DNA of 64,000 bases from Antedon mediterranea (GCF_964355755.1 NC_092674.1:253001-317000), one strand, 5' to 3'; shown: positions 35,901 to 49,800, numbered from the stretch's first letter. Notes: generated by a model not told the origin, from the sequence alone. Numbers and translations: made by a program.

Positions 35901-38123
35901 ATTTTGATTGCAAATTAATTTGAAATTACCACAATATATTAATATTATTACCATACTACTAATATAATTAAATACATTATTTATAATTACCACAATATAT
36001 TAATATTATTACCATACTACTAATATAATTAAATACATTATTATAATTACCACAATATATTAATATTATTACCATACTACTAATATAATTAAATACATTA
36101 TTTATAATTACCACAATATATTAATATTATTACCATACTACTAATATAATTAAATACATTATTATAATTACCACAATATATTAATATTATTACCATACTA
36201 CTAATATAATTAAATACATTATTATAATTTCCAAAACTGTACTATAATTAACAAGCATTGCTTTATTGTGTATAGTTGCAAGACAAATGAAAACCATCAA
36301 CTACTCATTGTCATCACAAAAATACATTGATGATGGATGGACGCTTAGACCAGCAACGGCTGACAGTGACGAGTCTAAGACACCAGATATCTTTGAACCA
36401 GAACCAATTGATCCTCCAGCCTTCAGAAACATGGTACACATTTATTATTAATTTATAAATAATTAACAATGGTTTTGTAACCTGTAACTACAGATAAAAA
36501 GTGACATCCATTTTCATATTGAGACTTAGAGTCAAGTATGGCTAGTACATTTTAGAACATAATACAATCTACACAATGTTATTATGATGAAGTATGTGAT
36601 TTGTATCTGCAGAAGCAAGGCTTGAGTGGAGTAAACATACTTGAGAAAACTTATGAGGATGGCAAGTCTTTTCTGATCATGTTCCCTGATGGAACTGGTA
36701 CTGTTTTGTATCCTTTCATGTTGTATTCATGTTTTATTCAATATTTTACATAAATTACCTTTGAATAGATATGTGTCTAATGTAAGGTTGTGTGAGTAGA
36801 ATGAAAGTCTTTAAACACTTGTAAGATAATTTATAATGTTACCTTAACTAAAAGCTCTTAGCTACCCTTCTGGTCACCCTGCTATAATGATACTTTCAAC
36901 TGAAAAGGGCAAGTACACTTACATTGTACATGATGACCGTCCAGGTACTCAAATCATTCAGGCTGTGTTTGAACCATCTGGACAGGGTACATGCTATCAT
37001 CCTAATGGAGTGGTCAAGTAAGAAACGTCTATATAATTATTTATGGACAGAGTACCCAAAGCCTATATAAATATATGTACATTTCGGAAACATGCTGAAC
37101 GTTTTACAATTTAGTAGTTTTATATCCTCTGCTTTAATGGATTTTTTCAAGAGCTTTTTCAACTTTAATTCTATTATGCTGTCGGAAGTTCTTCAAGATT
37201 ATTCACGAACATTATTCACGACATCGTCTTAAACACTTTGGTGTCAATCAAGGATTGGAAGAGCTTTAAAAAAATCTGTAAAAGCACCAGCTGATGTAAA
37301 CTACTTAAAATATATATACAGTATATCAAATATGTGAAGCAGCATTTAACTAATTATTATGTATTCTAAACAGATTGACTTACTTTAATTTAAGGTTGAA
37401 TATGAACCAATTTGGTGGAGTGTTCCTCGATGGTCAAGGTGCTAGGAAGAAGCGTTGGACTTGGAAAGATCATACAACACATGTACATGCACCACCTTTC
37501 CAACCAATATGCTTTGCAATATCTAAGTATGTGAGCTTAAGGTGCTTAGCACAAGACCAAATCACTCTTCTCTATAGCTGCAATAAACGCAGTGTACGAT
37601 TTAATGTTGGTGTTAAATTGAAGGTACAGCATATTGACTTTTTAAAAATATTTAACTATTTTTTATATTTATTAGTACAAATTATTTAATAATGTACTAT
37701 TATTATATGAAAGTACTTAGTGGCAGTTGTTACCAACTTAAGATATTAAACTCATTCTAAGTTGTGGTTCTATTATGTTTTACAGCTTATTGCACCTGAA
37801 AACATTCCATTACCTGACATCGATGAAGATGCGCTTTTCATTTCTGAAGTCAGGACTTATGTTCGGTAAATATTATGTTTTTTTTTGTACTTTCACTTAG
37901 GAACCAACAAACTTTTAAATACTGTCACTAACATTTCTGTCTTATTCACAGATTGGTAGTTGATAAGGTTGGCAATCTCTTGAAATTTTCAAAGTCTCCA
38001 AAATTAGAAAACCTGCGACCTCCACTGCGCATTCAGCATGATGTTATAAAGAATGAAAGGCTGAAGGGCAAGAAGGTCGACCGTAAAGTAGACAAGAAAC
38101 ACGCTCTTGTTACTGTCAACTAG
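32984..38123 (+). CDS. ERICH6: Glutamate-rich protein 6-like (FAM194 domain)
   Basis: Exons: 32984-33503, 33641-33797, 34310-34506, 34675-34853, 35007-35282, 35433-35652, 36276-36433, 36613-36707, 36862-37017, 37374-37623 (alternative start 37395), 37786-37865, 37952-38123; 2460 nt, 819 residues with the longer exon. The N-terminal 170 residues are low-complexity, Ser/Glu-rich. The middle has two Cys pairs (CEFCF and FCCPD), possibly a zinc site. The C-terminal third is the FAM194 domain: YEDGKSFLIMFPDGTGTV, YPSGHPAIMIL, CYHPNGVV, QFGGVFLDGQGARKKRW. The family is uncharacterised; expression in ciliated or testis tissue is my recollection. One intron (36708-36861) is U12-type. An intron holds a retroelement ORF remnant on the opposite strand. 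The assignment rests on the FAM194 domain; ERICH6 versus ERICH6B is not resolved. Confidence 0.85.
33850..34149 (-). pseudogene. Retroelement ORF1-like remnant in an ERICH6 intron
   Basis: On the minus strand an ATG at 34149 opens MPPKRTAAATAAKVM, runs 46 codons to one TGA, then continues in the same frame with a coiled-coil stretch (TFGNRLTKLESSYHEMN, RRELNDLKKAFTYMEKEK). A basic start followed by a coiled coil resembles ORF1 of LINEs. The element's ends and the rest of its body were not found. Confidence 0.5.
35924..36230. repeat. 60-61-bp AT-rich tandem repeat, 5 copies, ERICH6 intron
   Basis: The unit runs aattaccacaatatattaat, attattaccatactacta, atataattaaatacattat(t). Starts at 35924, 35985 and 36045 fix the period. 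Confidence 0.9.
36708..36861 (+). other. U12-type (minor spliceosome) GT-AG intron in ERICH6
   Basis: The donor is exactly gtatccttt. A branch-site match taccttaact sits with its branch A about 13-14 nt before the acceptor ag at 36860-36861. The length is 154 bp. Splicing here joins GTxTT|C TAC CCT in frame (VFYPSG). Confidence 0.9.
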
Positions 38124-38236
38124 AAACATTTACAAGCTTATTTGTAATTCTTAATGTCTGATTAATTGATGTAAAAAGTTCAAATGGTATAATTGTAATA
38201 TCGATTTTATCATGTTATTATTTCTGGTGGCTAGAA

Positions 38237-38242
38237 AATAAA
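38237..38242 (+). promoter_or_regulatory. ERICH6 polyadenylation signal
   Basis: aataaa 114 bp after the stop codon; a second aataaa follows at about 38268. Confidence 0.6.
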
Positions 38243-38314
38243 ATATATTTTTTTCAAATTGTTTGAAATAAAATGTTGAATGAAACTGTATTTTGTTGTT
38301 TTTGTCTTTTTAAA

Positions 38315-38496
38315 TCACCAACTATAGCAATAAGTCCTGTACAGGTCCAATGGGGTGATTCACCAACTATAGCAATAAGTCTTGTACAGGTCCAATGGGG
38401 TGATTCACCAACTATAGCAATAAGTCCTGTACAGGTCCAATGGGGTGATTCACCAACTATAGCAATACGTCCTGTACAGGTCCAATGGGGTGATTC
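38315..38496. repeat. 45-bp tandem repeat, 4 copies
   Basis: The unit tcaccaactatagcaataag, t(c/t)(c/t)tgtacaggtcc, aatggggtgat has period 45 (38315, 38360). It lies just past the ERICH6 poly-A signals. The 88-codon open frame through it is a repeat by-product (45 is divisible by 3). Confidence 0.9.
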
Positions 38497-38499
38497 AAA

Positions 38500-39205
38500 T
38501 CAAAACACCGACGAAATACCAATAAACAAAAATTTATAGATTTCTACTGTAAATAGTTTGGAGTATATGATATATTTTTGTTATACTAGGCTATATTATT
38601 AATTTGTGGAGAACATGGTTAAATTGGAGTGTCCAATCATAATTAGAAGTAGTCATTTTCGTCATCATTATGCTCGACTGTTAAGTTACCTCATTAATAT
38701 TCATGAGGAGAAAGAACGAATATAAATATTCAATTACTTTCAACATAGGCCACTATAGAATAATTATTGTAGTGAGTGTATTGAGAATTAATCGATATTT
38801 ACGAAATTAATACTGATGAGAGATATAAATTGTACAACAAACATCAGAAAGACGTTTTTTAAATTATTTTAAATTAATATTAAAAGATCTGATCAAGAAT
38901 CTAGACTGACAACTGTTGTTATAAATTGTCTATATGTATAAATTAAAGTAAAACGATAGGCAATACAAAATAATAAAAATACTTTTTTGTAGATACACGA
39001 CGCAATGCTGATTTGTGTCAAATTGCTATATACTGTTCCTATGGCGACAAGCAGATCATGTGACCGATGTCAACAAACTAAACAGACTAATTGATTGGAG
39101 ATTCTCCCCGCAGCAGCAGAAGCAGACAGGCTTGACTGGTCGTAGTTACGACTGCCCGAGGAAACACACATTTATCCTTATTTTTATAACATTAAAGTTT
39201 AAAAT
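38500..39205. other. Intergenic / CFAP97D2 promoter region
   Basis: No coding exon apart from the 5' leader of the next gene. I see no core promoter element that I can support. Confidence 0.4.
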
Positions 39206-41024
39206 ATGCACAAATCGTATCAGTCTATTCTTCCGTGTCAGAGTAGAATATTACAGAAAAGATGGGATCTACGATATTACGAAGAACATCGACAAAAGGT
39301 AAGTACTTATTACTAAGGCTAAGTTCTCAGTGGGCGACGTGCTTTGTTGTTTGTTTTGACATAAGCAAGGTTTGTTGTATCTGGGCCGGTTTCGTCATGA
39401 CACCTACTCTACTGTTGTATGTAGCTATCCTACTGGGTGGCCTAGATTTAAGGATAGCAGTTTTTATAAACCTGATGTACTTAAAACCGTAAGTGTTGAG
39501 TAAGATACAGAAACTATACGGTAACAAAAAAAATCTTTTTTTTTTCAGGTTAAGGAAGCAAAATCAATGGTTGATACATCTGCCCCTAAAACATATGTCC
39601 ATCTTCATCTTAAACTTAAAAAATTACAGGTAAATAGCCTACTTGACTTGTACCTATGTTTCAACTTATTTTGTGTATGAACTTTTTTGTTTCATGTAGA
39701 GCAAACAATTTTGTTTTCTTCATTCAGTAACATAAACTAAGATTGTATATGTATTAATTGTATTCATATATTTTATATATAATATCCAATCCAGAGTTTT
39801 GATTTTTAAATTAAAATACACAGTTAGCAAACAGTAACTAATTGTCACCTAACCTTTTAATTAAGACTTTAGTACTAAAAGCAAATTTTTTATTACAGTT
39901 CATGGACCTAAATTAAGGAATAACTTAAAAGAGAATCTAAAAAAATGTGAAAATGCAAAAATATTCAGACATCAAATGAAGTTTAATTATTTGGAAAATT
40001 ATCATTCATAAATGTATTATTATTATTCCACTTTTACCTAATTTTTATATTGTTTAAGTTTTCATTAATTGAATAAATGTGAAATGAATAAATGAATTGT
40101 TTTCCAGTTAGAAGAAGAGCGCTTAGCAACGATAGAACGTGATAATCGTATATTGCTTGAGAAGATGTCTTTAATTATGCGTACTAAAGGACGTGTTGAT
40201 AATAGGAATGACTATGAATACAAAAGGTGAATATATAATACAGTATATGATTATTCTATACGGTAAAGAAAATTATAAATTATTTTTGTAAGGAATGACA
40301 CACTTATCTTAGTTTTTATATTTATCTTTCTTAATTCGTAATACTAAAACTATTAACTATAAACATACTGGTCGTAACAACTATAAAAATCAATTTTGGT
40401 AACCTCATAAAAATTCAAATTATTCTTTTCTCATCTACCCAAGTCTAAACAAAGAAAAACGTCAACGAGAATTATTGAGAGTAACAAGAGAAAACCAGGA
40501 AATTTTGAGACGTATTTTAGCAAGAGAACCAGAATACAACCACTTAAAATGGGAGCAAGAATGGGAAGAGAATGAAGCTTTTATTGACAACATTTCAAGA
40601 TTTCCCCGAGACTGGTGGGAGCTTGAGCAAAAAGAAAAGGAGCTGCAGAGATTACAAACGGTAATAACATTTGGTAACAAAGAAAGGATTAATTACAACT
40701 TTCAGATAATGATACATAGTAGCTAATATCATTTCATGTCCAACGCAGATTGGCTGAAAGAAATAAACTTATCAATCTATTAACATTTTAATTGTGAATT
40801 ATATTTTTACATAGGCTGAAGCAAAAGCAAATAGGTCAAGGCCAGCATCAAGAAAAAATAAAAAGAAAGACAACAAGGCAGAGGAAGAAAATGAAGAAGG
40901 GGAAAACACGGAAGAAGAACAAAACAAGAAAGAGGATGAAAACAATAAAGAGGATGAAAACAAGGAAGAGGAAAAAGAAAGTGAAGAGAGAGAAGAAAAG
41001 GAGGCAGAACCAGTAACAGAATAA
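39206..41024 (+). CDS. CFAP97D2: CFAP97 domain-containing protein 2-like (Hemingway family)
   Basis: Exons: 39206-39298, 39549-39629, 40108-40226, 40444-40660, 40815-41024; 720 nt, 239 residues. The start ATG at 39206 gives MHKSYQSILPC, then RWDLRYYEEHRQKV, as in CFAP97D2 proteins. The domain continues VDTSAPKTYVHLHLKLKKLQ, LEEERLATIERDNRILLEKM, SLNKEKRQRELLRVTREN. The last exon encodes a highly charged Glu/Lys/Asn tail of about 65 residues, longer than I recall in vertebrates. The family is linked to cilia and sperm flagella (Drosophila hemingway, CFAP97). The protein is probably cytoplasmic/axonemal with coiled-coil character. An aataaa lies at 41041-41046, immediately after the stop; a later one near 41444 is a better poly-A candidate. 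Confidence 0.9.
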
Positions 41025-41054
41025 GGTTGTTTGTTTTTATAATAAATTATACAA

Positions 41055-41190
41055 AAACAACTGACACAATCTTTGGCAATATCTGTGACACAAAAATATG
41101 ATGTACCCATAATATATAGACATGATGATGTCATATGACTACCATGTTTGGGCATATCACTACCATATTTGGGCATGACAGCTTAAGCTT
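41055..41190. mobile_element. Degenerate MITE, family 1 (3564/8614 type)
   Basis: Shares atgatgtacccata, tagacatgatgatgtcat and the tctgtgacac-like start with the family-1 MITEs, but the terminal repeats are eroded. Confidence 0.45.
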
Positions 41191-42929
41191 GGATAGAGTA
41201 GACTTATTGCTCCATGGTTGGTATGCCAACATAATTAAGTGCAAATAAAAAAAACACAGTTTTTTTTTCAACATTTTAGGTTTGTATACTGTAAGGTGAG
41301 GTACTGTAATATATTTTTAAGTTTCAATTTATTTTAATTATATTGTCTGTCTTTGAATATTAATTAATGGTTTTGATATATGCTAATTTTACCCACCAAT
41401 TATGTAATAATGATTAATTCGTAGAAATGTTATTTAAAAACTTGAATAAAAGAGGATTGGAGTTGCTTTTACAAACCAAAAATATATTTAAAGAAATGTA
41501 ACAAATGTATTAAGATTGTTACTAAGCTACCAAAAGCTACGTATGAAATGTTTCAATAGAATACATTTAAAATAAGTAAAAAAAATCAATAGAAAGTCAG
41601 GATCTTGTGAAGCTTTGATACACTTTAAAACTGTTTTATACAGTATGTATATAATATGCCTATTCTGCAAAATGCAATTTACACTGATATTTGTTGATGT
41701 GTACATAGTTACGGTAAACATCATCTGCTTTTGTGTCCTGCATGCATAAAGCCATATGAAACAAATAAAATAATGTTTGCTGCTTTAATTAACTTCCATT
41801 TTCTATTTTATTCAAATCCTGGTTCATTATTTGTGCATAATTTTAAATCTCCATTCATTTGCATAAAGATTTTGAATATCTTAAAACCAGGGTAACTCGA
41901 CTTCTCTGATTGAAACACTATACTGTTTTCACTGCACTTAATACAGTTTGCTGGGCTATGCAACACGTTATTATATTTCAGCTCTCAGCTATATCTTCGC
42001 AATACGCCTTTGTTTGTCTCACGATATTGATTATAGTACTTTAATAACCAAAATTGATTGGAAATTTGTTGAGATGTATTATTGTTAAATTAGTTATAAA
42101 AATCATCCTATTTATGTTGCAAGACACAATCGTTATTGATTGTGAAGAGGAGGCAAGTGAGATAATCAAATGTTATTGATTGGTGGCTGTATATTAAAAA
42201 AAAGATAATACTGTACTCTATTTTACAATTCTTATTTTGGGGAATATTGTAAAAGTAATTTAAGAAATAATTTTTGTCATATACAGAATGAAATATAGGC
42301 AAATTTATTTTAATTTTCAAAAATCTTCCAAATTGTATGTGAAGTACCGCAGAAAAAGAATATATTATGGATTGTAGATCATAATGTTTACTATTTTTTT
42401 AATTTATGCTAATAAAAGCTCAGTGCAACAATGCACAACTTTAGTGGTTTTTCTAATCTTTGAATATAGTATTTGTGTATTTTGTATTTTAAATATCACC
42501 CTTGTTAACTATGATGCCAACTTAAACAGTATATTATTGGAAAAAAAAATCAAAACTTTAAAAATGAATCAAACCAATCATCTTAAAACGATACTTTTTA
42601 TCTAATTAAAAAAAAAATCTTAGATAAGAAATATTGATTTTGTATTTGTTCGTTTTGTTTGTATATATCATAATCATACCGCAAAAAAGAAAGTGTACAA
42701 CCCATATCTCACCCCATATTAAATACCCATACAATGATCTGTCCTACTGCGGAGATCATATCGATCATAGTCAATAGAAATACTTTCTCTATGTGTATCG
42801 ATCGATGATATTATCACGAACTATCGCTCGCCGTCTGAGGGGGTTGTTATCAGCAATTCCTCTAGTTATCGTTGTTGCACCAACTGCACTAACTGCGAAC
42901 GGAGAGCCCGGAACCTGGATGGTGCAAAT
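41191..42929. other. Intergenic DNA before the exchanger gene
   Basis: AT-rich with no supported gene. From about 42790 an in-frame leader-like stretch precedes the exchanger start but lies in another phase, so it is regarded as 5' UTR. Confidence 0.4.
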
Positions 42930-43862
42930 ATGGGTTACCAAACTCCGTTACTGTGTTTATTATGCTCTTTATATGTTTCCGGAAATGCTGAAAGCCAAAA
43001 AAAGTGTTCTAAGGATCCAGAAGATTTGGCACAAGATAGTGCAGAAAAACAACACCAACTTGATAGCCTGAATTTACTCTTATTTCTTAGCCTGCTTGTG
43101 CTGACTATTTTGACAATTTGGCTGTTTAAGCAGCATCGATTCCGCTATGTGCACGAGACTGGCTTGGCTATGCTGTATGGTAAGTTTCGGTCACGCCCCC
43201 TTATCATGAAATAGGGTTTATGACCTACACGAGGCATAGGCCTAGGCCTCATAATATAATAATAGTCCATGGAGGTGTCACGACAAATATGGTCCGGGGC
43301 CAAAATCTGTCCGGCCGGACCAGTTTTGGCTCTAAAGTTGTGGCCAAAAGCAGTCCGCCACTGCCAAAATCGGTCCGGGTTTTTCTTCTGTCGATTTTAA
43401 TTGAATTACTAGGCCTATGATGCTGTTTTAAGTTGTTTATGGCTAGAAAAATATCCCATGATATATATATATAAGTAAGTTATCTACTATAAATAAATGT
43501 ATTTTATCTAAAAACATGACTTAGCCTTAGGTGTTCACTCATATTTCAGCCTGCCACACACTCACAATCATGAACGGGTATGAGACGCTGATATTGCCAG
43601 CCAGATTTTATTTTATGATTGAGGCCTTTTTCCTTCCTCAGCCCAATCAATATTGGATAATTGTTTTATAATGATTGTACTGAATTGATATTGATTGATT
43701 AACCATAAATTAGTAATAAATTAAATTGTTTTTAACATTAAACACTGCTCTTCTGTTGCCTCTATTTAAAAAATTGCTCAAAACTCATTTTTTCGACCAC
43801 TAACATGCCCAGCGCCTTTGATTTTGTACCTCGGTCTTTGAATTGACGCTTTATAAATTTTG

Positions 43863-43897
<35 letters not shown>

Positions 43898-46800
43898 TCA
43901 TGGAGAAACGAAGATGTTAAAAAAACAAAAGAACAAAATGGATTAAAAACAGGCAGAGAATTAATTGTACACAAAAAACTTAAAAATTAGTACTAATTAT
44001 TGATGAGTTACTACTAATAGTAATAATGAATGATAAAAAAACAGGCTTAATTTATAATATTAAAATAACAAATAAAACCCTGTAGTTTTCAATATAATGA
44101 CTAATCATGGCCTTTTTAAATGATATATACATTATGACTCATTTTGCGCACCATATATTTGCAAGATCGGACCATATTTGGCGGCTAAAAACAGTCCTAC
44201 TGCCCGGACCGATTTTATCCAGGCCGGACCAGTTTTGGCGGCCAAAATTGGTCCGGCCGGACAGGTTTTGGCAGCCATAAATGGTCCCCCAGACTGATTT
44301 TGGTGTGACAGAGGTATTGTTTTTGTTCTGTAATAAAAAAAAAACTAAATAAAGCGATACTGATGATTTATTATGGTGTATGAATCATATGAAAGATGAA
44401 CCTTTTTTCTATATATGATGTGGGATACGAAATTTATCCCACATAAAAATTAATTTAAAAAGAAAATACTAACATTAACAATAGATTGATGATTTAAAAT
44501 AAAGATGAATCAATTATGCACTTGTCAATGACCCAATTATTGACACAAGGGTGCTTCAAAAAACCAAAAATGGTATGTCACATCAATGAATAATGGACTG
44601 GTATGTCAATTTCCGTCACTTTACCACCCAACATAAGACATATCATACCAACATAGTCACAGTTTGTCAAAATGGTCATATTTTTGCCGCACAGTTGCGT
44701 AATGGTATTCATAAGGTATGACGCACATCGGACAAATAATGCAGCTCTCCCGGGGGTCGTATAGTGGGTCATACAATTGACAAGGGAATTATTCAACTTT
44801 TGCACATAGTATTTCACTGGTGCAGCTCATGTGCGGACAGATTCTTAGATTACAGTATTAATTATCTGCAATGTATTGCCAAATCCAAGATTAATATCAT
44901 CTTAATCTTAAATTACGGAGAAAGTGATTTTCAATTAAAATTATAAATATTCCTCTATTCACTTATTTTCAGTTTTCTGCTGCAATATTCCTAATCAAAA
45001 TGTATGAACAAATAATCCAGTTAATTAGCATTAATTAAAAACTGGTTGTCATTTTACTGTATTATGATTATGTTTCTTCTTAGTAGCCCTAGTATAGAAA
45101 TCCATTGGAGAAGGGATCCACTCAGAAACTTAGTATGCAATAATTAGTGGTTACAAGATATCTAATGTAAACAGTGGAATCTGTCAAAATTATTGACTTT
45201 CATTTCAATCAAATAATATGAAACGAAGACTAGTGCTATTTGCACTTTCAATCAAATAATATGAAACGAAGACTAGTGCTATTTGCACTTTCAATCAAAT
45301 AATATGAAACGAAGACTAGTGCTATTTGCACTTTCAATCAAATAATATGAAACAAAGACTAGTGCTATTTGCTCTTTCAATCAAATAATATGAAACGAAG
45401 ACTAGTGCTATTTGCACTTTCAATCAAATAATATGAAACAAAGACTAGTGCTATTTGCTCTTTCAATCAAATAATATGAAACGAAGACTAGTGCTACAGT
45501 ATTTGCACTTTCAATCAAATAATATGAAACGAAGACTAGTGCTATTTGCACTTTCAATCAAATAATATGAAACGAAGACTAGTGCTATTTGCACTTTCAA
45601 TCAAATAATATGAAACGAAGACTAGTGCTATTTGCACTTTCAATCAAATAATATGAAACGAAGACTAGTGCTATTTGCACTTTCAATCAAATAATATGAA
45701 ACGAAGACTAGTGCTATTTGCACTTTCAATCAAATAATATGAAACGAAGACTAGTGCTATTTGCACTTTCAATCAAATAATATGAAACGAAGACTAGTGC
45801 TATTTGCACTTTCAATCAAATAATATGAAACGAAGACTAGTGCTATTTGCACTTTCAATCAAATAATATGAAACGAAGACTAGTGCTATTTGCACTTTCA
45901 ATCAAATAATATGAAACGAAGACTAGTGCTATTTGCACTTTCAATCAAATAATATGAAACGAAGACTAGTGCTATTTGCACTTTCAATCAAATAATATGA
46001 AACGAAGACTATTGCTATTTGCACTTTCAATCAAATAATATGAAACGAAGACTAGTGCTACAGTATTTGCACTTTCAATCAAATAATATGAAACGAAGAC
46101 TAGTGCTATTTGCACTTTCAATCAAATAATATGAAACGAAGACTAGTGCTATTTGCACTTTCAATCAAATAATATGAAACGAAGACTATTGCTATTTGCA
46201 CTTTCAATCAAATAATATGAAACGAAGACTAGTGCTATTTGCACTGTGAACATATTATGATACTACTATACTATAGTCTTCTTTTCCTCTTCATTTTTGC
46301 ATTCTATATAAATTATGATTAGATTTTTAGAACTATAATTAAAGGGTATCATACAGACATACAGTACTGTTTTAGTAAATTCATGGCTTCAACAAGGTAC
46401 TGTAAATCTGCAATTTTAAAATAAATTTGTGTATAATTATCAAATTCTTTTTTCTCCATTGTGTAAAGGAGTCATTGTTGGAGCAATTGTATATTATTCA
46501 AGTAGTGATAAGTTAAACAACCATGAACGATCCAGTCGATCTAGTAATAGTTGTGATGCACAACCAGCAAGTACACTACTGTTAGAAGTTGAATATCCTG
46601 ACAATAGCCAAGTAATATATCAGTATAGACAGGAAGGAATAGCACAAAATACACCAAATGCCACTAACACAGATTTTGAAGAAAAGGTAAGCAGAATCAT
46701 TAACACCATGTCTCCTGAAAAATAATAAATCTGGAACAGTGCAATTGAGACTTTTAGTAAATTGTGATTTAATTAATTAAGTCTAAATTTGTCTTTTATT

Positions 46801-49800
46801 TAGTAAATAAGAATATGTTCTTTAATTTTACAGGTAAATTTTGACCCAGAGACTTTTTTCAATGTGTTGCTGCCACCAATAATATTTTATGCAGGATACA
46901 GTCTTAAGAGAGTAAGTTACTTCTGTTTCTTTCTTAGCAATAGCAATGTTTTACTGTCACATGTTTGGCTTATTTGTTGTTGCTACATTATTTATTGTAA
47001 ATATGCTTTGTTCCCACTCTTCCCTGTTGTTACTAAACAATTTTCGTTTTAAATTTCAGCGTCATTTTTTCCGGAATCTTGGCTCTATCATGATGTATGC
47101 ATTTCTTGGGACTTGTATTTCATGTTTTGTTGTTGGGTAAGTAATAGTTATATCAATGCTGTGTAATTTCTTGACATTTATTAGGCATATTCTTGCAATC
47201 ATAAACAAGTTTACAATAGTTAAACATCATTTTGGCTTGTTTCAATAGGGGTATAATGTACGTATTTGTAGTGAAACTTATTCAGATTGAGAACTTTAAT
47301 ATCCAGGATTGCTTTTTATTTGGAGCTATCATCTCAGCCACAGACCCAGGTGAGTATGTCATAGGTCACCTCAACTACTTTTCGTTCCTCTCATCTCCTG
47401 ATCTGATTCTATGTAATGCCACCTGATGTATGAGGTGTACTGTAGATGTATAATCTTAAAAAGTGTAAATGTACAGGTTTTTTTCTTCTCTAAATTATGA
47501 ATAAAAATGTCTTCTTTGCAGTTACTGTACTAGCTGTGTTCCATGACTTGCACGTTGACATGGATATGTATATATTAGTGTTTGGAGAAAGTGTTTTAAA
47601 TGATGCAGTTGCTATTGTGCTTTCAAGGTAATTAGTATGTGAGTTAGTAAAAAGGGGATGAAATAATATTTATAATTGATTACAATTTAGAAAGCTAATG
47701 AAAATAACATTCTTAATTGATTAATTGTTCTTTTTCCCAACTTAATTTCAATCAATAAGCCACCCTTGTTTTCATGTTAGCCTTGTTATTTTCTGTATAC
47801 CCTAATATTGTAAACTCTAAATTATCTCTTTTTTGTAGAACGGTTACAGAATTTAAAGACAGCAGTTTCACAGCAGGTGCTTTCTTCAGTTCTCTAGGAG
47901 TTTTCTTTGGAGTTTTTATTGGGTCTTTTGCCATCGGTGCTTTGCTAGGCTGTTTCACAGCTCTTATATCCTTTATGATTCCTGCTGAGGTCAGTCATAT
48001 GGCAAAATTGAGTCTGTCTCTCTAATAACCTTACATTTGGAAATGCAATCAGTTGGAATTAGTCTATTAGGATTGAACCAGTAAATATGTTTACATATTT
48101 AAGGGGGTTCAATTGATATTTTGTTTTCACTTTCCTAATATATGCATTATAAATATATTAAAGGATCTAATTGACTATTAACATAGTACCTACCTATCAT
48201 ACATTTTTGTGGAGCTTGTAAAGGATTTGACAAGCATATATTGTATTCTGCACCATTAATTATTATAGTCACTTAGCTAAAAATGATATATTTTACTTAA
48301 CTGTCAATGTTTACCTAACTAAATTCACCAAAGTGCGTGAATTTCCTCTTCTGGAAACAGCTCTCTTTTTCATCATGTCATACAGCTCTTACCTGATGGC
48401 AGAGGCAGCACAATTAACAGGCAAGTTACAGCCAACAGGATTTCACAGCCAACATTCAAATTACACTAACTACAATATGTTTAAACAATAGGGAATGAAA
48501 TATTCTTGTGTTTTTTCAATAGGAATTGTTTCAATTTTATTCTGTGGAGTAACACAAGCACATTACACATATAATAACTTATCTGAGGAGTCAAAGAGAA
48601 GGACAAGAGAGGTAACATTTTAATTTTTTTTTAGAAAAAATCAGTTTATTCCACATTTTAAAACAATTACCTTTTTGGTACAATGGCTATGATTGTCAAA
48701 TACATATTTGTTTTCAACATTAGAAATAAGATTAGCCTGTTTCACCAGAAAGCCCACTACTGTACATAAATTCCTGAAATAATGTTGTGTTTTTTTTTTC
48801 AGTTATTTGAGTTGTTAAATTTCCTAGCTGAGAACTTTATCTTTTCTTATATGGGAATATCCATGTTCAACAAGAACAATCAACAGTTTAACATCTTGTT
48901 TGTATTATCGGCTTTTGTATCCTTTTTTGTGTTTGTTAAAAAGATTATATTTTATCCAATTGTTCTCGGGTTAATAAGCTATATATTGATTTAAGCATGG
49001 AGAAATAACTTACTTGAATTAAGTACAGATGCTTATTTATCCTTAACACTGGTGTTCCAGCTTGCCATAATATTAGGCCGTTTGTGTAATATTTATCCAT
49101 TATCATTTTTACTAAATTTGGGTCGAAAAAAAAAAATAGGAATGAACATCCAACATATGCTAATGTTTTCAGGTATGTTACTGTTGTTGTTGCTGTATGT
49201 TATTGATATTGAGGAGCGAGTGGAATACCAAAGTATACATACTTAATATTGTTGATATTGAGGAATGGAGTACCTATTACATACCTACCTGCGGTATACC
49301 TGATGTTTAAATAACAGCCACTATGGACTGTTGCCCCAAATTGTTATACACAATCAAATTGTTACCGTTACAACCTACTTATCTTCTTGATCTTCTTCCC
49401 TGCTACACCCGTCTTGCTTGTCTTACGACTGATCAAAACCTACTGGTTGTTCCTAGAATAAACACCAACACTTTTATTTTCTCTGCTGATTCTCTCCTTC
49501 GACATATTACTAAATCAGCATCTATTGCTAATTTTAAAAAAGAACTTAAAACGTATCTTTTTAACATTATATGTTATATTATAGGTTTACGTGGTGCTAT
49601 AGCATTTGCATTAGCTATTCGTAACACAGCTTCAGAAAGCAGACAGTTGATGTTGAATGCTACTCTTATCATTGTATTAATAACCGTTATATTTTGTGGA
49701 GGATTGTCAACACAAATGTTAGCTTGGCTTAAAATCAGGTATGACACATTTTTAATTTGCAATTCTTTTTTTTTCACTTGTAAAGATTAATTATTGATAG

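Noticed and set aside
38273-38539. 88-codon repeat-containing ORF after ERICH6
   Set aside because: Four copies of a 45-bp repeat whose length is divisible by three; it lies past the poly-A signals.
45203-46245. CRISPR-like regular repeat
   Set aside because: The repeats are directly contiguous with no unique spacers, and the host is a eukaryote; it is a minisatellite. The same applies to the other arrays.
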